From UBA2199 sp964628035 (GTDB taxonomy: Bacteria > Acidobacteriota > Aminicenantia > UBA2199), in NCBI GenBank assembly GCA_964628035.1, contig CAZVPI010000004.1, positions 1 to 64,000 on the forward strand: a DNA stretch of 64,000 nucleotides. The letters are read 5' to 3'. The translations under genes were made by a program, and so were the position numbers. Shown piece by piece: positions 11,083-20,269 of this stretch; position 1 is the first letter of the stretch; every line of letters starts with the position of its first letter. Below the pieces are notes generated by a model, which was not told where the DNA came from, did no database searches, and saw only the letters and a program-made list of their open reading frames with translations.

Positions 11083-12356
11083 AGGTCGTATTCCTTGAGC
11101 ACCGTGTACACGCAGTAATCGCCGCACATGGAGCAGGCGTCGGTGCGCGTCGTGCGCCGCTGCCGGACCTGGCGGAACTTGACCGGGTCGAGGCTCTGCC
11201 TCTCCTGCCCGGCCCAGTCGAGCTTGCGCCGGGCCTCGGCCATGCGCCGGTCCCAATCCAGGACCCCGGCCAGCCCCTTGGCGATGTCGGCGACGTGGGC
11301 GGCGATGCGCGCGGCCATGATGCCGTCGCGCACGTCCTGCACGTCGGGCAGCCCGAGGTGCTCGGACGGAGTCACGTAGCAGAGGAAGTCGGCGCCGGCG
11401 GCCCCGGCCACGGCGCTGCCGATGGCGGCGGTGATATGGTCATAGCCCGGGGCGATGTCGGTGACCACCGGGCCCAGGACATAGAAGGGAGCTCCCAGGC
11501 AGGCCTCCTTCTGCAGGCGCATGTTCATTTCCACCTGCGGCAGGGGCAGGTGCCCCGGCCCCTCGACCATCACCTGGACGCCGGCGTTCCGGCTGCGCTG
11601 CACCAGCTCGCCCAGGGTGAGCAGCTCCTCCAGCTGGCCCCAGTCGCTGCCGTCGGCCAGGCAGCCCGGCCGCAGCCCGTCGCCGAGGGACAGGGTGACG
11701 TCGAACTCGCGGGCGATGGCCAGCAGCTCGTCGAAATGCTCGTAGAAGGGGTTCTCCCGGTCGTTGTGCAGCATCCAGGCGGTCACCATCGAGCCGCCGC
11801 GGGAGACGATCCCGGCCAGGCGCGGCCGTCGCCGCAGCTTGTCGATGGCCCGCCGGGTCAGCCCGGCGTGGACGGTCATGAAGTCGACGCCGTCCTCGGC
11901 CTGGCGGCGCAAGGTGGCCAGCATGCTCTCCGGCGCCAGCGTCACGAAGGGCTGCCCCCGGCGCGGCGCCTCGACCATCATCTCGTAGACGGGCACGTTG
12001 CCGAAGGGCAGGGTGGCCTGGTCCAGCAGGGCGCGGCGGATGGCGGCGATGTCGCCGCCGGTGCTGAGGTCCATCACCGCGTCGCAGCCGCAGTCGAGGA
12101 CGGCCTGCATCTTCCTCTTCTCGTCCTCGAGGCTGGAGAAGTCGCCCGAGGTGCCGATGTTGGCGTTGACCTTGGTGCGCAGCCCCTTGCCGATGCCGAC
12201 GGCATGGAGGCGGCGGTGGTTGCGGTTGGCGGGGATGACGACCGTGCCGGCGGCGACCGCGGCGACCAGGTCGGCCTCGGCGACGGGCTCGGCGGCGGCC
12301 ACCGCCTGCATCTCGGGAGTGATCTGGCCCGCTCGGGCCGCTTCCAGCTGCGTCAT
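11079..12356 (-). CDS. thiC: Phosphomethylpyrimidine synthase ThiC
   Basis: Radical-SAM enzyme that converts aminoimidazole ribotide into HMP-phosphate for thiamine. The 425 residues match the shorter ThiC form found in many anaerobes, not the roughly 630-residue enterobacterial form. The C-terminal iron-sulfur motif is CSMCGDYC (C-x2-C-x3-C). Interior signatures include NANIGTSGDF, DLSTGG and EGPGHLPL. The start MTQLEAA follows a promoter with a short leader. No TPP riboswitch fits in that leader. Confidence 0.95.
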   Translation of the reverse strand: MTQLEAARAGQITPEMQAVAAAEPVAEADLVAAVAAGTVVIPANRNHRRLHAVGIGKGLRTKVNANIGTSGDFSSLEDEKRKMQAVLDCGCDAVMDLSTGGDIAAIRRALLDQATLPFGNVPVYEMMVEAPRRGQPFVTLAPESMLATLRRQAEDGVDFMTVHAGLTRRAIDKLRRRPRLAGIVSRGGSMVTAWMLHNDRENPFYEHFDELLAIAREFDVTLSLGDGLRPGCLADGSDWGQLEELLTLGELVQRSRNAGVQVMVEGPGHLPLPQVEMNMRLQKEACLGAPFYVLGPVVTDIAPGYDHITAAIGSAVAGAAGADFLCYVTPSEHLGLPDVQDVRDGIMAARIAAHVADIAKGLAGVLDWDRRMAEARRKLDWAGQERQSLDPVKFRQVRQRRTTRTDACSMCGDYCVYTVLKEYDL

Positions 12357-12380
12357 CGTTTCTCGTGTTCCTTGCCGCCC

Positions 12381-12409
12381 AGTGTATCGTATTTTCCAAG
12401 GCAAATCAA
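12381..12409 (-). promoter_or_regulatory. Promoter of the thiC-ruvB operon
   Basis: On the minus strand, -35 TTGATT (12404-12409), a 17-nt spacer and -10 TACACT (12381-12386). The leader would be only about 20 nt. It is divergent from the addA promoter, whose -10 box is about 35 bp away. Confidence 0.6.
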
Positions 12410-12440
12410 GAGAAGGCGCCGCGGGGCAACCAGGCGATTG

Positions 12441-12449
12441 TGCTATAAT
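12441..12449 (+). promoter_or_regulatory. Extended -10 promoter of addA
   Basis: TGCTATAAT is an extended -10 with a perfect hexamer at 12444-12449. The message would have a leader of about 11 nt that still contains GGGGGAG, 8 nt before the ATG. No good -35 box is seen. Confidence 0.65.
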
Positions 12450-12466
12450 CCGGGGGAGAAACCGCG

Positions 12467-15400
12467 ATGGAAAATCCCATCTTGAAGCTCGAGGCCTCGG
12501 CGGGCTCGGGAAAAACCTACCAGCTGGCGCTGGAATACCTTGGCCGGCTGCTCCTGGCCTTCGCCGACAGGGGGGAGAGCGCGGCCGATGCGCGGCGCGA
12601 GCGCGAGCTGCTGGGATCGGTGCTGGCCATCACCTTCACCGTCAAGGCGGCCCAGGAGATGAAGCGCCGCATCGTGGCCAAGCTGAAGGCGTTCGCCCTG
12701 GCGGAGCGCCGCCCCCTGGAGCCGGAGGACGAGGAGTTCCTCGCCCGGCTGCAGGGGGCGACCCGGCTCCCGGCCGAACGCATCCTCGCCCTGGCGCGCG
12801 ACCTGACCGACCTGGTCCTGGCGCACTACGACGACTTCAACGTCAAGACCATCGACTCGCTGATGAGCGCCATGGTCAAGGTCATCGCCCCCGACCTCGA
12901 CCTGCCCGCCGAGTACGAGATCGCCATCGACGCCCGCGACGAGCTGGAGGCCCGGGCCCGGGCTCTGGTCGCCCGCCTGGCCGACGACGACTGGGGGCGG
13001 CTGGAGCCGTTCCTGCGGGAATTCCGGCGCCTGGACGCCTTCAGCGGCTGGAATACCGACGCCGCGGTTTGCGAGAAGCTCACCAGCCTTTTCCGCAGGA
13101 CGCTGAAGGAGGAGGGCGGGGCCGCCGGCGCCGGCGCCGACGAGCTGCGCCTGCGGCTGGCCGCGAGCTGGGAAGGCCTTCGCCGCGCCCTGGGCCCGTT
13201 CTTGTCCCTGGCCCAGGAGAAGGACGGCAAGGGCAAGCGCTACGCCAGCGGCAAGTACCTGAAGGAGCCGCTGATCGAGCTCATGGCCGCCGCCCTCGCC
13301 GGCGGCGACCCGCTGCCGCTGCTGGCCGGCTTTCTCGACAGCGCCTATTTCCGCAAGGACGCCGCGGAAGGCCTTCTGTCCACTTCGGCCCCCGAGGATT
13401 TCCGCCGCCGCTTCGCCGCCGCCTACGGCGCGGCGCAGGCGGCGCTGCGGCAGGCGGCCCTGGACTTCAGCGCCTTCAAGGCCCTCCCCTACCGCGAGTT
13501 CCTGGAGGATTTCGCCGCGGCGTGGCAGGCCGGCAAGGAGACGGTCTTCGCCGAGGAGTTCAGCCGCATCCTGGCCGAACGCTTCGCGGCTTGGGGGATG
13601 AGCGGTTTTTCCTACCTCTACCTGAAGATGTCGGACCGTTTCCGCCATTTCCTGTTCGACGAGTTCCAGGACACCTCCACCCTGCAGTTCAAGGCCCTGG
13701 CGCCGCTGATCGACGAGGTCCTGGCCCGGGAGAAGCGCGCCTCGCTGTTCATCGTCGGCGACCGCAAGCAGGCCATCTACCGCTGGCGCGGCGGCAACAG
13801 CCGGCTCATGGACCCGAGCGTCCTCGAGGCCGGCATCGGCGCCATCCCGCACCGGGCCAGCGGCGACTACTCGCGCTCCCTGGCCGCGAACTGGCGCAGC
13901 CGCCGGGAGATCGTCGAGTTCAACAACCGCTTCTGGGAGCCGCAGGCCATCGCCCAGGTGGCGGCCGAGCCGGAGCTGCGGGAGGCCATCCGCGCCAATT
14001 TCGCCGATTCGCGCCAGCAGCTCCCGGCGGGCGCCGAAAGGCAGGGCGGCTATGTCGAGTTGTCCCTGCAGGCCGGGCCGCCGGGCGGCGAGGAGGACGG
14101 CGAGAGCGAGGAGGAGGACCGGCAAGCGGGCGGCCGCGCCGTGGGCGCCCGCCAGCTGCAGGAAGTCCTGCGCATCATCACCCGGCTGCGCGGGCTGGGC
14201 TACGCCCTCTCCGACATCGCCGTGCTGGCGCGCAAGAACGCGCAGGTCCGCGACCTGGTGCGCGGCCTGGGCCAGGCGGGGATCGACACGATCTCCGACC
14301 AGTCGCTGATGCTGGCCTCCAATCCCCTGGTCAACGAGGTCATCGCCTTCCTGCGCTTCCTCGACTACCCGCCCGACGATCTGAGCTTCCACGCCTTCAT
14401 CAGCGGCCGGATCTTCCAGCGGGCGCTGGAGCGTTTCCCGGGCGAAAAGGCGGATTGCAACGACGACGCCTTCCTGGCCGTTGGCCGCGGCCCGCTGTAC
14501 AAGCGTTTCCAGGAGCGATTCCCCGCCTCCTGGGCGGCCCTGGTCGCGCCATTCTTCCAGTCGGTCGGATTCCTCCCACCCTATGACCTTTTCTGCGACC
14601 TGACCCAGGCCTTCGCCCTGTACGAGAACTTCCCCGCCGACACGCCCTTCCTCATGGCCCTGGGCGATGCCCTGCACGCCGCCGAGCGCACGGGGGGCAA
14701 CTCCATCGCCGGGTTTCTCGGCCGCTGGCGGAAGAAGGTCGTGGACGAGGAAACGCCGTCGGTGGCCATCCCCGAGCACGTTCCGGGAGTGCGCGTGCTC
14801 ACCTTGCACCAGTCCAAGGGGCTGGAGTTCCCGGCCGTGATCGTGCCGCTCGACGACCGCCCCGGCCGGGGCGACGACTCGCTGCGCTGGGAGGCGGAGG
14901 GGCTCTTCCACATCACCAAGAAAATGGCGCAGGCCGCGCCAGGGCTGCGCCGGCTCTACGAGGCGGAGAGCATCCGCTGCGGCATCGACCTGCTCAACCT
15001 GCTGTACGTGGCCTTCACACGGGCCCGCGAGGCGCTGTTCGTGCCGGTGGCGGCCTCCCGGATGCCGGAGGCGCCTGCGCCCGACCGCGAAGGCATCGTG
15101 CGCCGCCTGGCCAGGGCCAGCGACGTCATCGCCTGCCACCCCCTGCTCAACTGGCACGAAGGCGGGCCGCGGGCGTGCTTCCGTGCCGGGCGTCTCGAGC
15201 CGCGCCGGGCCAGCGGGCAGGGGGTGAAGGAGGCCCCCGAAGGCGCCGGCCCGGCGGTCGTGACCGGCAAGAAGGTGGCGACACGCTCCTGGCAGGAGGC
15301 CTACCTGGTCTTCGCCAAGGCCGGTCCCGAAGAGCGCCGCGACGCCGCGGCGGCGGCGCGCGGCGAAAGGGTCCACGACCTGCTCTCACGCCTCGGGGAC

Positions 15401-15793
15401 ATGGCCGACCGCGGCGAGGTGGGCTCCCGCGTGCGCGAGCTGGCCGCCCGGGCCGGATGGCCGCAGGAGGACGCCGCCCACGTCGCCTCCTTCCTGGCCC
15501 GCGCCGACGTCCACGCCGTCCTGTCCGTCGGCGACGACATCCATGCCGAGAAGGAGGTGGCCGACAACTCAGGGCCGCTGCTGAAGCTGCTGCGCCTGGA
15601 CCGGCTGCAGGTCGGCGCCGACGAGGTGCGGGTGGTGGACTTCAAGACCGGCACGGAGAGGGCGGAGGCCCACGAGGCCCAGGTGCGGGCCTACATGGCG
15701 GCGGTGGCGCCGCTGTACCCGGGCCGGGCCATCCGCGGCTTCCTGCTCTACGTCGACCTGGGCGAGGTCCGCGAGGTCTCGTGCTCGAGCTGA
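12467..15793 (+). CDS. addA: AddA-type helicase-nuclease subunit (UvrD/RecB superfamily)
   Basis: Likely the motor and nuclease subunit of an AddAB double-strand-break resection complex. In 1108 residues it has Walker A ASAGSGKT near residues 10-17, motif II DEFQDTSTLQF, motif III GDRKQAIYRWRGG, motif V LTLHQSKGLEFP and motif VI LLYVAFTRARE. The C-terminal PD-(D/E)XK nuclease has VRVVDFKTG. It overlaps addB by 13 bp. RecB is the main alternative, but the partner is AddB-like and no RecC or RecD is nearby. Confidence 0.9.
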   Translation: MENPILKLEASAGSGKTYQLALEYLGRLLLAFADRGESAADARRERELLGSVLAITFTVKAAQEMKRRIVAKLKAFALAERRPLEPEDEEFLARLQGATRLPAERILALARDLTDLVLAHYDDFNVKTIDSLMSAMVKVIAPDLDLPAEYEIAIDARDELEARARALVARLADDDWGRLEPFLREFRRLDAFSGWNTDAAVCEKLTSLFRRTLKEEGGAAGAGADELRLRLAASWEGLRRALGPFLSLAQEKDGKGKRYASGKYLKEPLIELMAAALAGGDPLPLLAGFLDSAYFRKDAAEGLLSTSAPEDFRRRFAAAYGAAQAALRQAALDFSAFKALPYREFLEDFAAAWQAGKETVFAEEFSRILAERFAAWGMSGFSYLYLKMSDRFRHFLFDEFQDTSTLQFKALAPLIDEVLAREKRASLFIVGDRKQAIYRWRGGNSRLMDPSVLEAGIGAIPHRASGDYSRSLAANWRSRREIVEFNNRFWEPQAIAQVAAEPELREAIRANFADSRQQLPAGAERQGGYVELSLQAGPPGGEEDGESEEEDRQAGGRAVGARQLQEVLRIITRLRGLGYALSDIAVLARKNAQVRDLVRGLGQAGIDTISDQSLMLASNPLVNEVIAFLRFLDYPPDDLSFHAFISGRIFQRALERFPGEKADCNDDAFLAVGRGPLYKRFQERFPASWAALVAPFFQSVGFLPPYDLFCDLTQAFALYENFPADTPFLMALGDALHAAERTGGNSIAGFLGRWRKKVVDEETPSVAIPEHVPGVRVLTLHQSKGLEFPAVIVPLDDRPGRGDDSLRWEAEGLFHITKKMAQAAPGLRRLYEAESIRCGIDLLNLLYVAFTRAREALFVPVAASRMPEAPAPDREGIVRRLARASDVIACHPLLNWHEGGPRACFRAGRLEPRRASGQGVKEAPEGAGPAVVTGKKVATRSWQEAYLVFAKAGPEERRDAAAAARGERVHDLLSRLGDMADRGEVGSRVRELAARAGWPQEDAAHVASFLARADVHAVLSVGDDIHAEKEVADNSGPLLKLLRLDRLQVGADEVRVVDFKTGTERAEAHEAQVRAYMAAVAPLYPGRAIRGFLLYVDLGEVREVSCSS

Positions 15794-18771
15794 TCGGGCT
15801 GGGCCAGGACCTGGTGGCCGCCACGGCCGGCGCCGTTCTCCGCCAGCGCCGGGGGAACGACCTCGCCGAGGTCGCCGTCGCCTTCCCCAGCCGGCGCTTC
15901 GGCTTCTTCCTGCGCCAGGAGCTCGCGCGGCGCATGGAGGGCCCTTTCTTCCCGCCGGCGCTGTACCCGGTCGAAGCCCTGTTCGACACGCTGTTCCGCC
16001 TCAACTTCCCGGGCCGCCGCACGCTCAACGGCCTGGAGGCGGCCCAGGCCCTCTTCGAAAGCGCCCAGGCCGTCTTTCCCGCTGGGCTGTACGGCGCCGG
16101 GCGGCCGGGGGGGTTCCCCGCCTTCCTGCCGTGGGCGCAGAAGGTCTTGCGCGCCCTGGAGGAGATCCTGGCCGAAGGCCGCGACGCGGAACCGCCCGAC
16201 TGGCAGAGCTACGAGCAGTTCATCCGCCTCGGCGAATACCACCAGCCCTACAAGGAATTCATCCTGAGGCTGCCCTCCCTGCTGCAGGACCTGCGCCAAC
16301 GGCTGCAGGAACGGCGCCAGGCCACCCGGGCCATGGCCTGGCGCGAGGTGGCCGACCTGGCCGAGTCGGGTGAGCTGCAACTGCCGCCGCCCCGCTCCTG
16401 GGTCCTCAGCGGCTTCAACGCCACGAACGCCTGCGAGCGGAAGCTGTTCCGCTTTCTGGCCGGCCGCTGCCAGGCGCTCTTCATCCTGCGCGGCGACCGC
16501 GCGGCGCTCGACGATCCCCGCTCCCCTTTCCACCTGCAAAGCGAGACCCTTCAGGCCCTGGGCCTCGATCGGCCCCCCGGACCGGTTGCCGCGGCGCCGT
16601 CGCCCTGGGACGGGCTGGCCGACCGCGTGTCCGTCCATCCCTGCGACGGCGTGGAGAGCCAGGTCTTCTTCGCCTTCCGCGAACTGGAGCGCATCTGCCG
16701 CGGCCGCAGCGAGGAGGAGCTGCGCCGCGTCGCCGTCATGCTGCCGGCGCCGGAGACGCTCATCCCCTTCGTCCAGGGCGCGGTCTCGCGCTTCGACCAG
16801 GAGAGGCAGCCCCTGCCCTTCAACATCACCCTGGGCTACCCCTTCGCGCGCACGCCCATGATGCAGCTGATCGAGTCGCTGCTGACGCTGGCCGAGAAGG
16901 GGGACCACGGCGAGATCGCCGCCGCCGACTACCTGGCCCTGGTGCGCCATCCCTATGTCAAGATCTCGGGCGAGCGCGGAGGCCTCGAGCCGCTGAAGCG
17001 CGGCATCCACGCGATCGAGGACATTGTCAGCGGCCGCAACCTGACCCGCTTCACGGCCGCCGAGCTGGAGCGGGCCCTGGAGGCACACCTCGGCGCAGGC
17101 GGCCGCGAGGAGGAGGCGCAGACGGCGGCGGCCGTGCGCGCCGAGGTGCGCGCCATGCACGACCGCTTCCTGCCGCCGGCGCCGGCGGGCGCCGAGGCCT
17201 TCCTGGCGTTCCTGCACCGGGCCGTGGCCAGCGTCGCCCGCCCGGCCAACCGCGGCGCCCACCTGTTCCTGAACGAGTACGCCGCCGAGGCCCTGGCGGC
17301 CCTGGAGGAACTGGCGGCGTTCGTCGCCGCCGCGGGCGAGGCGCTGGGCCGCGCCGGCGCCGCCGGCATGGCGGCCCTGGTGCGCGCCCATTTGCGCAGC
17401 CGCGCCATCGCCTTCGAGGGCTCGCCGCTGCGCGGCGTCCAGGTGATGGGCCCGCTCGAGTTCCGCGGCCTCGCCTTCGACGAGGTGATCGTGCTGGACG
17501 CGCTGGAAGGCGTGCTGCCCGGCTCGGCGAAATACGATCCCATCCTGCCGGCCGACATCCGCGCCGTGTTCGGGGTCCGCGACCACGGCGACTGGGAAAA
17601 GATCTACGCCTTCAACTTCTTCGCCATGCTCGGGGCCTGCAACCGGGTTCACCTCTTCTTCCCGCGCAGCAACGAGGAGGGGCGCGACCGCGAGCGCAGC
17701 CGTTTCATCGAGCGCATCGCCTACGAGGCCGAGAAGGCGTCCGGGCGCCCCCTGGCCGACGCCGGCGGCATCCTGCCCTTCGCCCTGCGCGCGCAAACGG
17801 CCGGGAAGGCGGAGAAGACCCCGGCCGTCCGCGCCAGGCTGCAGGCGCTGTCCCTGTCCCCCTCCGCGCTGGAGGCCTTCGTGCGCTGCCCGCTGCGCTT
17901 CTATCACCAGGCGGTCCTGGGCCTCGAGGAGCGCGGGGAGATCGCCGAAGAAAGCGAGGGCGGGGCGGTCGGGCGCATCGTCCACCAGGCGCTCAGCCGC
18001 TTCTATGACGGCCGCCGGGAGGCGGCGGCGCTGGATGCGCTCCCGCCCGTTGAGCTGGAGCGGGAGCTGGACGGCCTGGTGGAGGAGGCGTTCCGCGAGC
18101 TGCACTTCGATCCCCAACGCGGTTTGGAGAGGATCCGCGCCTGGACCGTCCGCGAGCAGCTGCGGCGCTTCCTGCGCGAGGACCGCCGGCGGCTGCGCGA
18201 GAGCGGCGCCCGCATCCAGGGGCTGGAGGCCGCGCTGGCCATGGAGATCGAGGTCCCCGGCCTGCCGCGGCCGCTGACGCTCCACGGTAGGCTGGACCGC
18301 TGGGAGCAGGAGGGAAAGCGGCTGCGCGTCCTCGATTACAAGACGGGGCGGGAGTTCGCCTGCGGCATCGACCTGGGCGCCGCCCCGGACCTGAAGGATC
18401 TGGCGCTGCGGCCGGACGCCGAAAGCCTGGAGGCGCTCGCCGCCTTCCGCAAGCGCTACCCGGCGATGCAGCTGCAGATCTACCTGATGCTGCTGGCGCG
18501 GCGGACAGGGCTGGGCTGGGAGGACCTCGACGCCGCCTTCGTATTCCTGCGCCGCAAGGACAAGCCGATGCTGCAGGGGATCTTCCGCAGCCGCGGCCGC
18601 CCCGCGCGCCCGCTGAGCGGCGACGAGCAGGCGCGCTTCATGACCGCCTTCCAGGCCGACCTGCTGGAGGTCCTGGGCGACCTCTTCACCCGGCAGCGGT
18701 TCCTGGCCGATCGCAGCGACGAGGGATATTGCGGCCACTGCCCTTTCCGCCTGCCGTGCGGGAATTTATAA
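15781..18771 (+). CDS. addB: AddB-type nuclease subunit with Fe-S cluster
   Basis: Partner nuclease of AddA. The 996-residue product lacks a visible Walker A at its N-terminus. Its C-terminal domain opens with LSPSALEAFVRCPLRFY, contains LRVLDYKTG (PD-(D/E)XK core) and ends with CGHCPFRLPC. One early Cys plus C-x2-C-x5-C matches the [4Fe-4S] staple of AddB. GTG at 15781 is chosen because GAGG is 4 nt upstream and it couples to addA; the open frame further upstream runs through addA. Confidence 0.88.
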   Translation: MLELIGLGQDLVAATAGAVLRQRRGNDLAEVAVAFPSRRFGFFLRQELARRMEGPFFPPALYPVEALFDTLFRLNFPGRRTLNGLEAAQALFESAQAVFPAGLYGAGRPGGFPAFLPWAQKVLRALEEILAEGRDAEPPDWQSYEQFIRLGEYHQPYKEFILRLPSLLQDLRQRLQERRQATRAMAWREVADLAESGELQLPPPRSWVLSGFNATNACERKLFRFLAGRCQALFILRGDRAALDDPRSPFHLQSETLQALGLDRPPGPVAAAPSPWDGLADRVSVHPCDGVESQVFFAFRELERICRGRSEEELRRVAVMLPAPETLIPFVQGAVSRFDQERQPLPFNITLGYPFARTPMMQLIESLLTLAEKGDHGEIAAADYLALVRHPYVKISGERGGLEPLKRGIHAIEDIVSGRNLTRFTAAELERALEAHLGAGGREEEAQTAAAVRAEVRAMHDRFLPPAPAGAEAFLAFLHRAVASVARPANRGAHLFLNEYAAEALAALEELAAFVAAAGEALGRAGAAGMAALVRAHLRSRAIAFEGSPLRGVQVMGPLEFRGLAFDEVIVLDALEGVLPGSAKYDPILPADIRAVFGVRDHGDWEKIYAFNFFAMLGACNRVHLFFPRSNEEGRDRERSRFIERIAYEAEKASGRPLADAGGILPFALRAQTAGKAEKTPAVRARLQALSLSPSALEAFVRCPLRFYHQAVLGLEERGEIAEESEGGAVGRIVHQALSRFYDGRREAAALDALPPVELERELDGLVEEAFRELHFDPQRGLERIRAWTVREQLRRFLREDRRRLRESGARIQGLEAALAMEIEVPGLPRPLTLHGRLDRWEQEGKRLRVLDYKTGREFACGIDLGAAPDLKDLALRPDAESLEALAAFRKRYPAMQLQIYLMLLARRTGLGWEDLDAAFVFLRRKDKPMLQGIFRSRGRPARPLSGDEQARFMTAFQADLLEVLGDLFTRQRFLADRSDEGYCGHCPFRLPCGNL

Positions 18772-18787
18772 CAACGCACCTACGAAA

Positions 18788-18811
18788 GTGATGGTGTTCG
18801 TGCCCGTGCTG
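18788..18811. repeat. Hexameric repeat tract (word GTGNNN)
   Basis: GTG occurs at 18788, 18794, 18800 and 18806, exactly 6 bp apart, just past the addB stop. The word is like that at 6917-6934. No inverted partner is seen before the RRM terminator. Confidence 0.5.
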
Positions 18812-18882
18812 GCAACGGCAAGCAGGTGGCTGCCTTCAATCTGAAGGTCAAAGCCTTTCAGCCATCTTCGCATGACCGGTGC

Positions 18883-18917
18883 AAAAAAAAAGGGAACAGC
18901 CTTTCGGCCGTTCCCTT
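18883..18917 (-). terminator. Rho-independent terminator of the RRM gene
   Basis: Read on the minus strand, an AAGGGAACGGCC stem, GAAA loop and GGCTGTTCCCTT stem are followed by a run of nine T residues. It lies about 25 bp past the RRM stop codon. Confidence 0.9.
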
Positions 18918-18942
18918 GTTAGAACCAATCTCTGGTTCTTGC

Positions 18943-19233
18943 TTACCAGCGGTTGCCGCCGCCGAAGCGGTCGCGGTTGCCGCCGCCCTCGGTCTTGGGC
19001 TTGGCCTCGTTGACCTTCATGGGACGGCCCTTCAGTTCCTTGCCGTTGAGGGCCTTGATGGCCGCCAGGGCTTCCTCTTTCTCCGGCATCTCGACGAAGC
19101 CGAAGCCCCTGGGCTTGTTGGTGAACTTGTCCTTGATGATGGTCGCGGACGCCACCTGGCCGAACTCCTCAAACGACTTGCGCAGCTCCTCCTCCTGGAT
19201 TTCCCAAGGCAGGTTTCCGACGTAGATGTTCAT
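18943..19233 (-). CDS. RRM-domain RNA-binding protein
   Basis: A small single-RRM protein of 96 residues. RNP2 is IYVGNL at residues 3-8 and RNP1 is RGFGFVEM at 42-49. The C-terminal tail is Gly/Asn/Arg-rich (EGGGNRDRFGGGNRW). It resembles the cyanobacterial Rbp family, some of which are cold-induced RNA chaperones; that role is inferred here. GGAGG lies 5 nt before the ATG. It has its own strong promoter, a long leader of about 180 nt and a canonical terminator, so it is monocistronic. Confidence 0.93.
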   Translation of the reverse strand: MNIYVGNLPWEIQEEELRKSFEEFGQVASATIIKDKFTNKPRGFGFVEMPEKEEALAAIKALNGKELKGRPMKVNEAKPKTEGGGNRDRFGGGNRW

Positions 19234-19421
19234 TCAATCCTCCGACTTGAGTTTTTGATTTGTGAACATTCAGTTAGAAATTCCTTCCTCTAGTCCGAAC
19301 CTTGGGATCATGGAAATCTCGTCTTACAATGGACGGTGGGATTTGACCAAATCTTGCGGGGACCTTCGGCAAACCAACGAATTTCCAAATACTGTAAGCA
19401 TTCACGAACTCAGTCACGGGC
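19234..19421 (-). promoter_or_regulatory. Long 5' leader of the RRM gene
   Basis: About 180 nt separate the predicted transcription start from the ATG, unusual where other leaders are 0-40 nt. It is more AT-rich than its surroundings and includes a near-palindrome, GATTTG-AC-CAAATC (19340-19353). It could be an RNA thermosensor or autoregulatory site; this is inference. Confidence 0.4.
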
Positions 19422-19469
19422 ATTATAACTCAAATCGCGCCGCAATGCAATAGAAAAAATTTTTTTTAT
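19422..19469 (-). promoter_or_regulatory. Promoter with UP-like element for the RRM gene
   Basis: On the minus strand, a perfect -10 TATAAT (19422-19427) lies 17 nt from TTGCAT (19445-19450). A run of A and T residues (19451-19469) immediately upstream looks like an UP element. It suggests strong transcription. Confidence 0.65.
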
Positions 19470-19595
19470 CCCGCCGGCCCCGGCGCGTCCATCCTGGATG
19501 AAGGCGGCGGGTGCCAGAACGATGCCGCGGACCCAACGGGGCAGCGTGGGCATGGGCATGCGGCGGATCCTTCCTCTTTTCTCTTCTTTTGCTAC

Positions 19596-19621
19596 CGTCT
19601 GGCGTCTAACGTCTGACGTCT
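19596..19621. repeat. Heptameric repeat tract (word CGTCTNN)
   Basis: CGTCT starts at 19596, 19603, 19610 and 19617, exactly 7 bp apart. It lies in the gap between queE and the RRM promoter. Nothing else is recognised in 19470-19654. Confidence 0.6.
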
Positions 19622-19654
19622 CGATCTCGTTTTCTCTTCGTTCTTTTCCAGCCC

Positions 19655-20269
19655 TTAGCGTATGCGGTAGACGGCGTGCAGCTGCAGCCCCAGGCGGACA
19701 TGGGGCACGCCGGCCACGGCGCACTCGCGGAAAAAGGCGAAGGCGCGGCGGTAGCGCTCCCGGTCGAAGCGCTCGGGCTGCAGCACGATCGGCGCGGCGC
19801 TGCGCCGGCGCAGCCGCTTCACCACGCCGAGGTCCAGCGCCGGCGTGACCAGCAGCTTGAACTCGCTGGCCCGTTGCCACAGCCGCGGGTGGACCCGGTA
19901 GCCGGAAACGTCCTTGGGCGAGACGGTCCACCAGTCGAGGGGCAGATCCTGGAAGTGGAGGCCGTTGGTCTCGACGGCGAGGAAGCGTCGCCTCCTGCGG
20001 CGCAGGCCAACGACCAGCTCCGCCAGGTCCTGCTCCAGGGGCTCGCCGCCGGTGAGCACGACCTGCGCGCCGCGCTGCCCGGCGTCGAGGGCCTCGATGG
20101 CGGCAACGGCCTCGGCAACGCCGGTGTCGCGCCCCTTCCCCCAGGCGGCGCGGGTGTCGCAGTAGGGACAGCGCAGCGAGCAGCCGGCCAGGCGCACGAA
20201 GAGCGACGGGACGCCGCTTCTCAGCCCCTCGCCCTGGGCCGACCAGAAGACCTCATGGATCCTCGGCAT
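19655..20269 (-). CDS. queE: 7-carboxy-7-deazaguanine synthase QueE
   Basis: Radical-SAM enzyme that rearranges 6-carboxytetrahydropterin into CDG for queuosine. In 204 residues it has the QueE opening IHEVFWSAQGEG, the cluster motif CSLRCPYC (C-x3-C-x2-C) and LTGGEPLEQ. Its start lies inside queD (17-bp overlap). Last gene of queC-queD-queE. QueF and Tgt are not in the window. Confidence 0.94.
   Translation of the reverse strand: MPRIHEVFWSAQGEGLRSGVPSLFVRLAGCSLRCPYCDTRAAWGKGRDTGVAEAVAAIEALDAGQRGAQVVLTGGEPLEQDLAELVVGLRRRRRRFLAVETNGLHFQDLPLDWWTVSPKDVSGYRVHPRLWQRASEFKLLVTPALDLGVVKRLRRRSAAPIVLQPERFDRERYRRAFAFFRECAVAGVPHVRLGLQLHAVYRIR

Noticed and set aside
12357..12466. TPP riboswitch before thiC
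   Set aside because: The predicted leader is about 20 nt and no thi-box sequence is visible.
12443..15376. A 977-residue open frame antisense to addA
   Set aside because: Shadow of the helicase gene, low-complexity, no motif. The addA helicase motifs on the plus strand settle the coding strand.
12467..18771. RecBC rather than AddAB
   Set aside because: The second protein has the AddB-type C...C-x2-C-x5-C iron-sulfur nuclease end, and no RecD-like gene is nearby.
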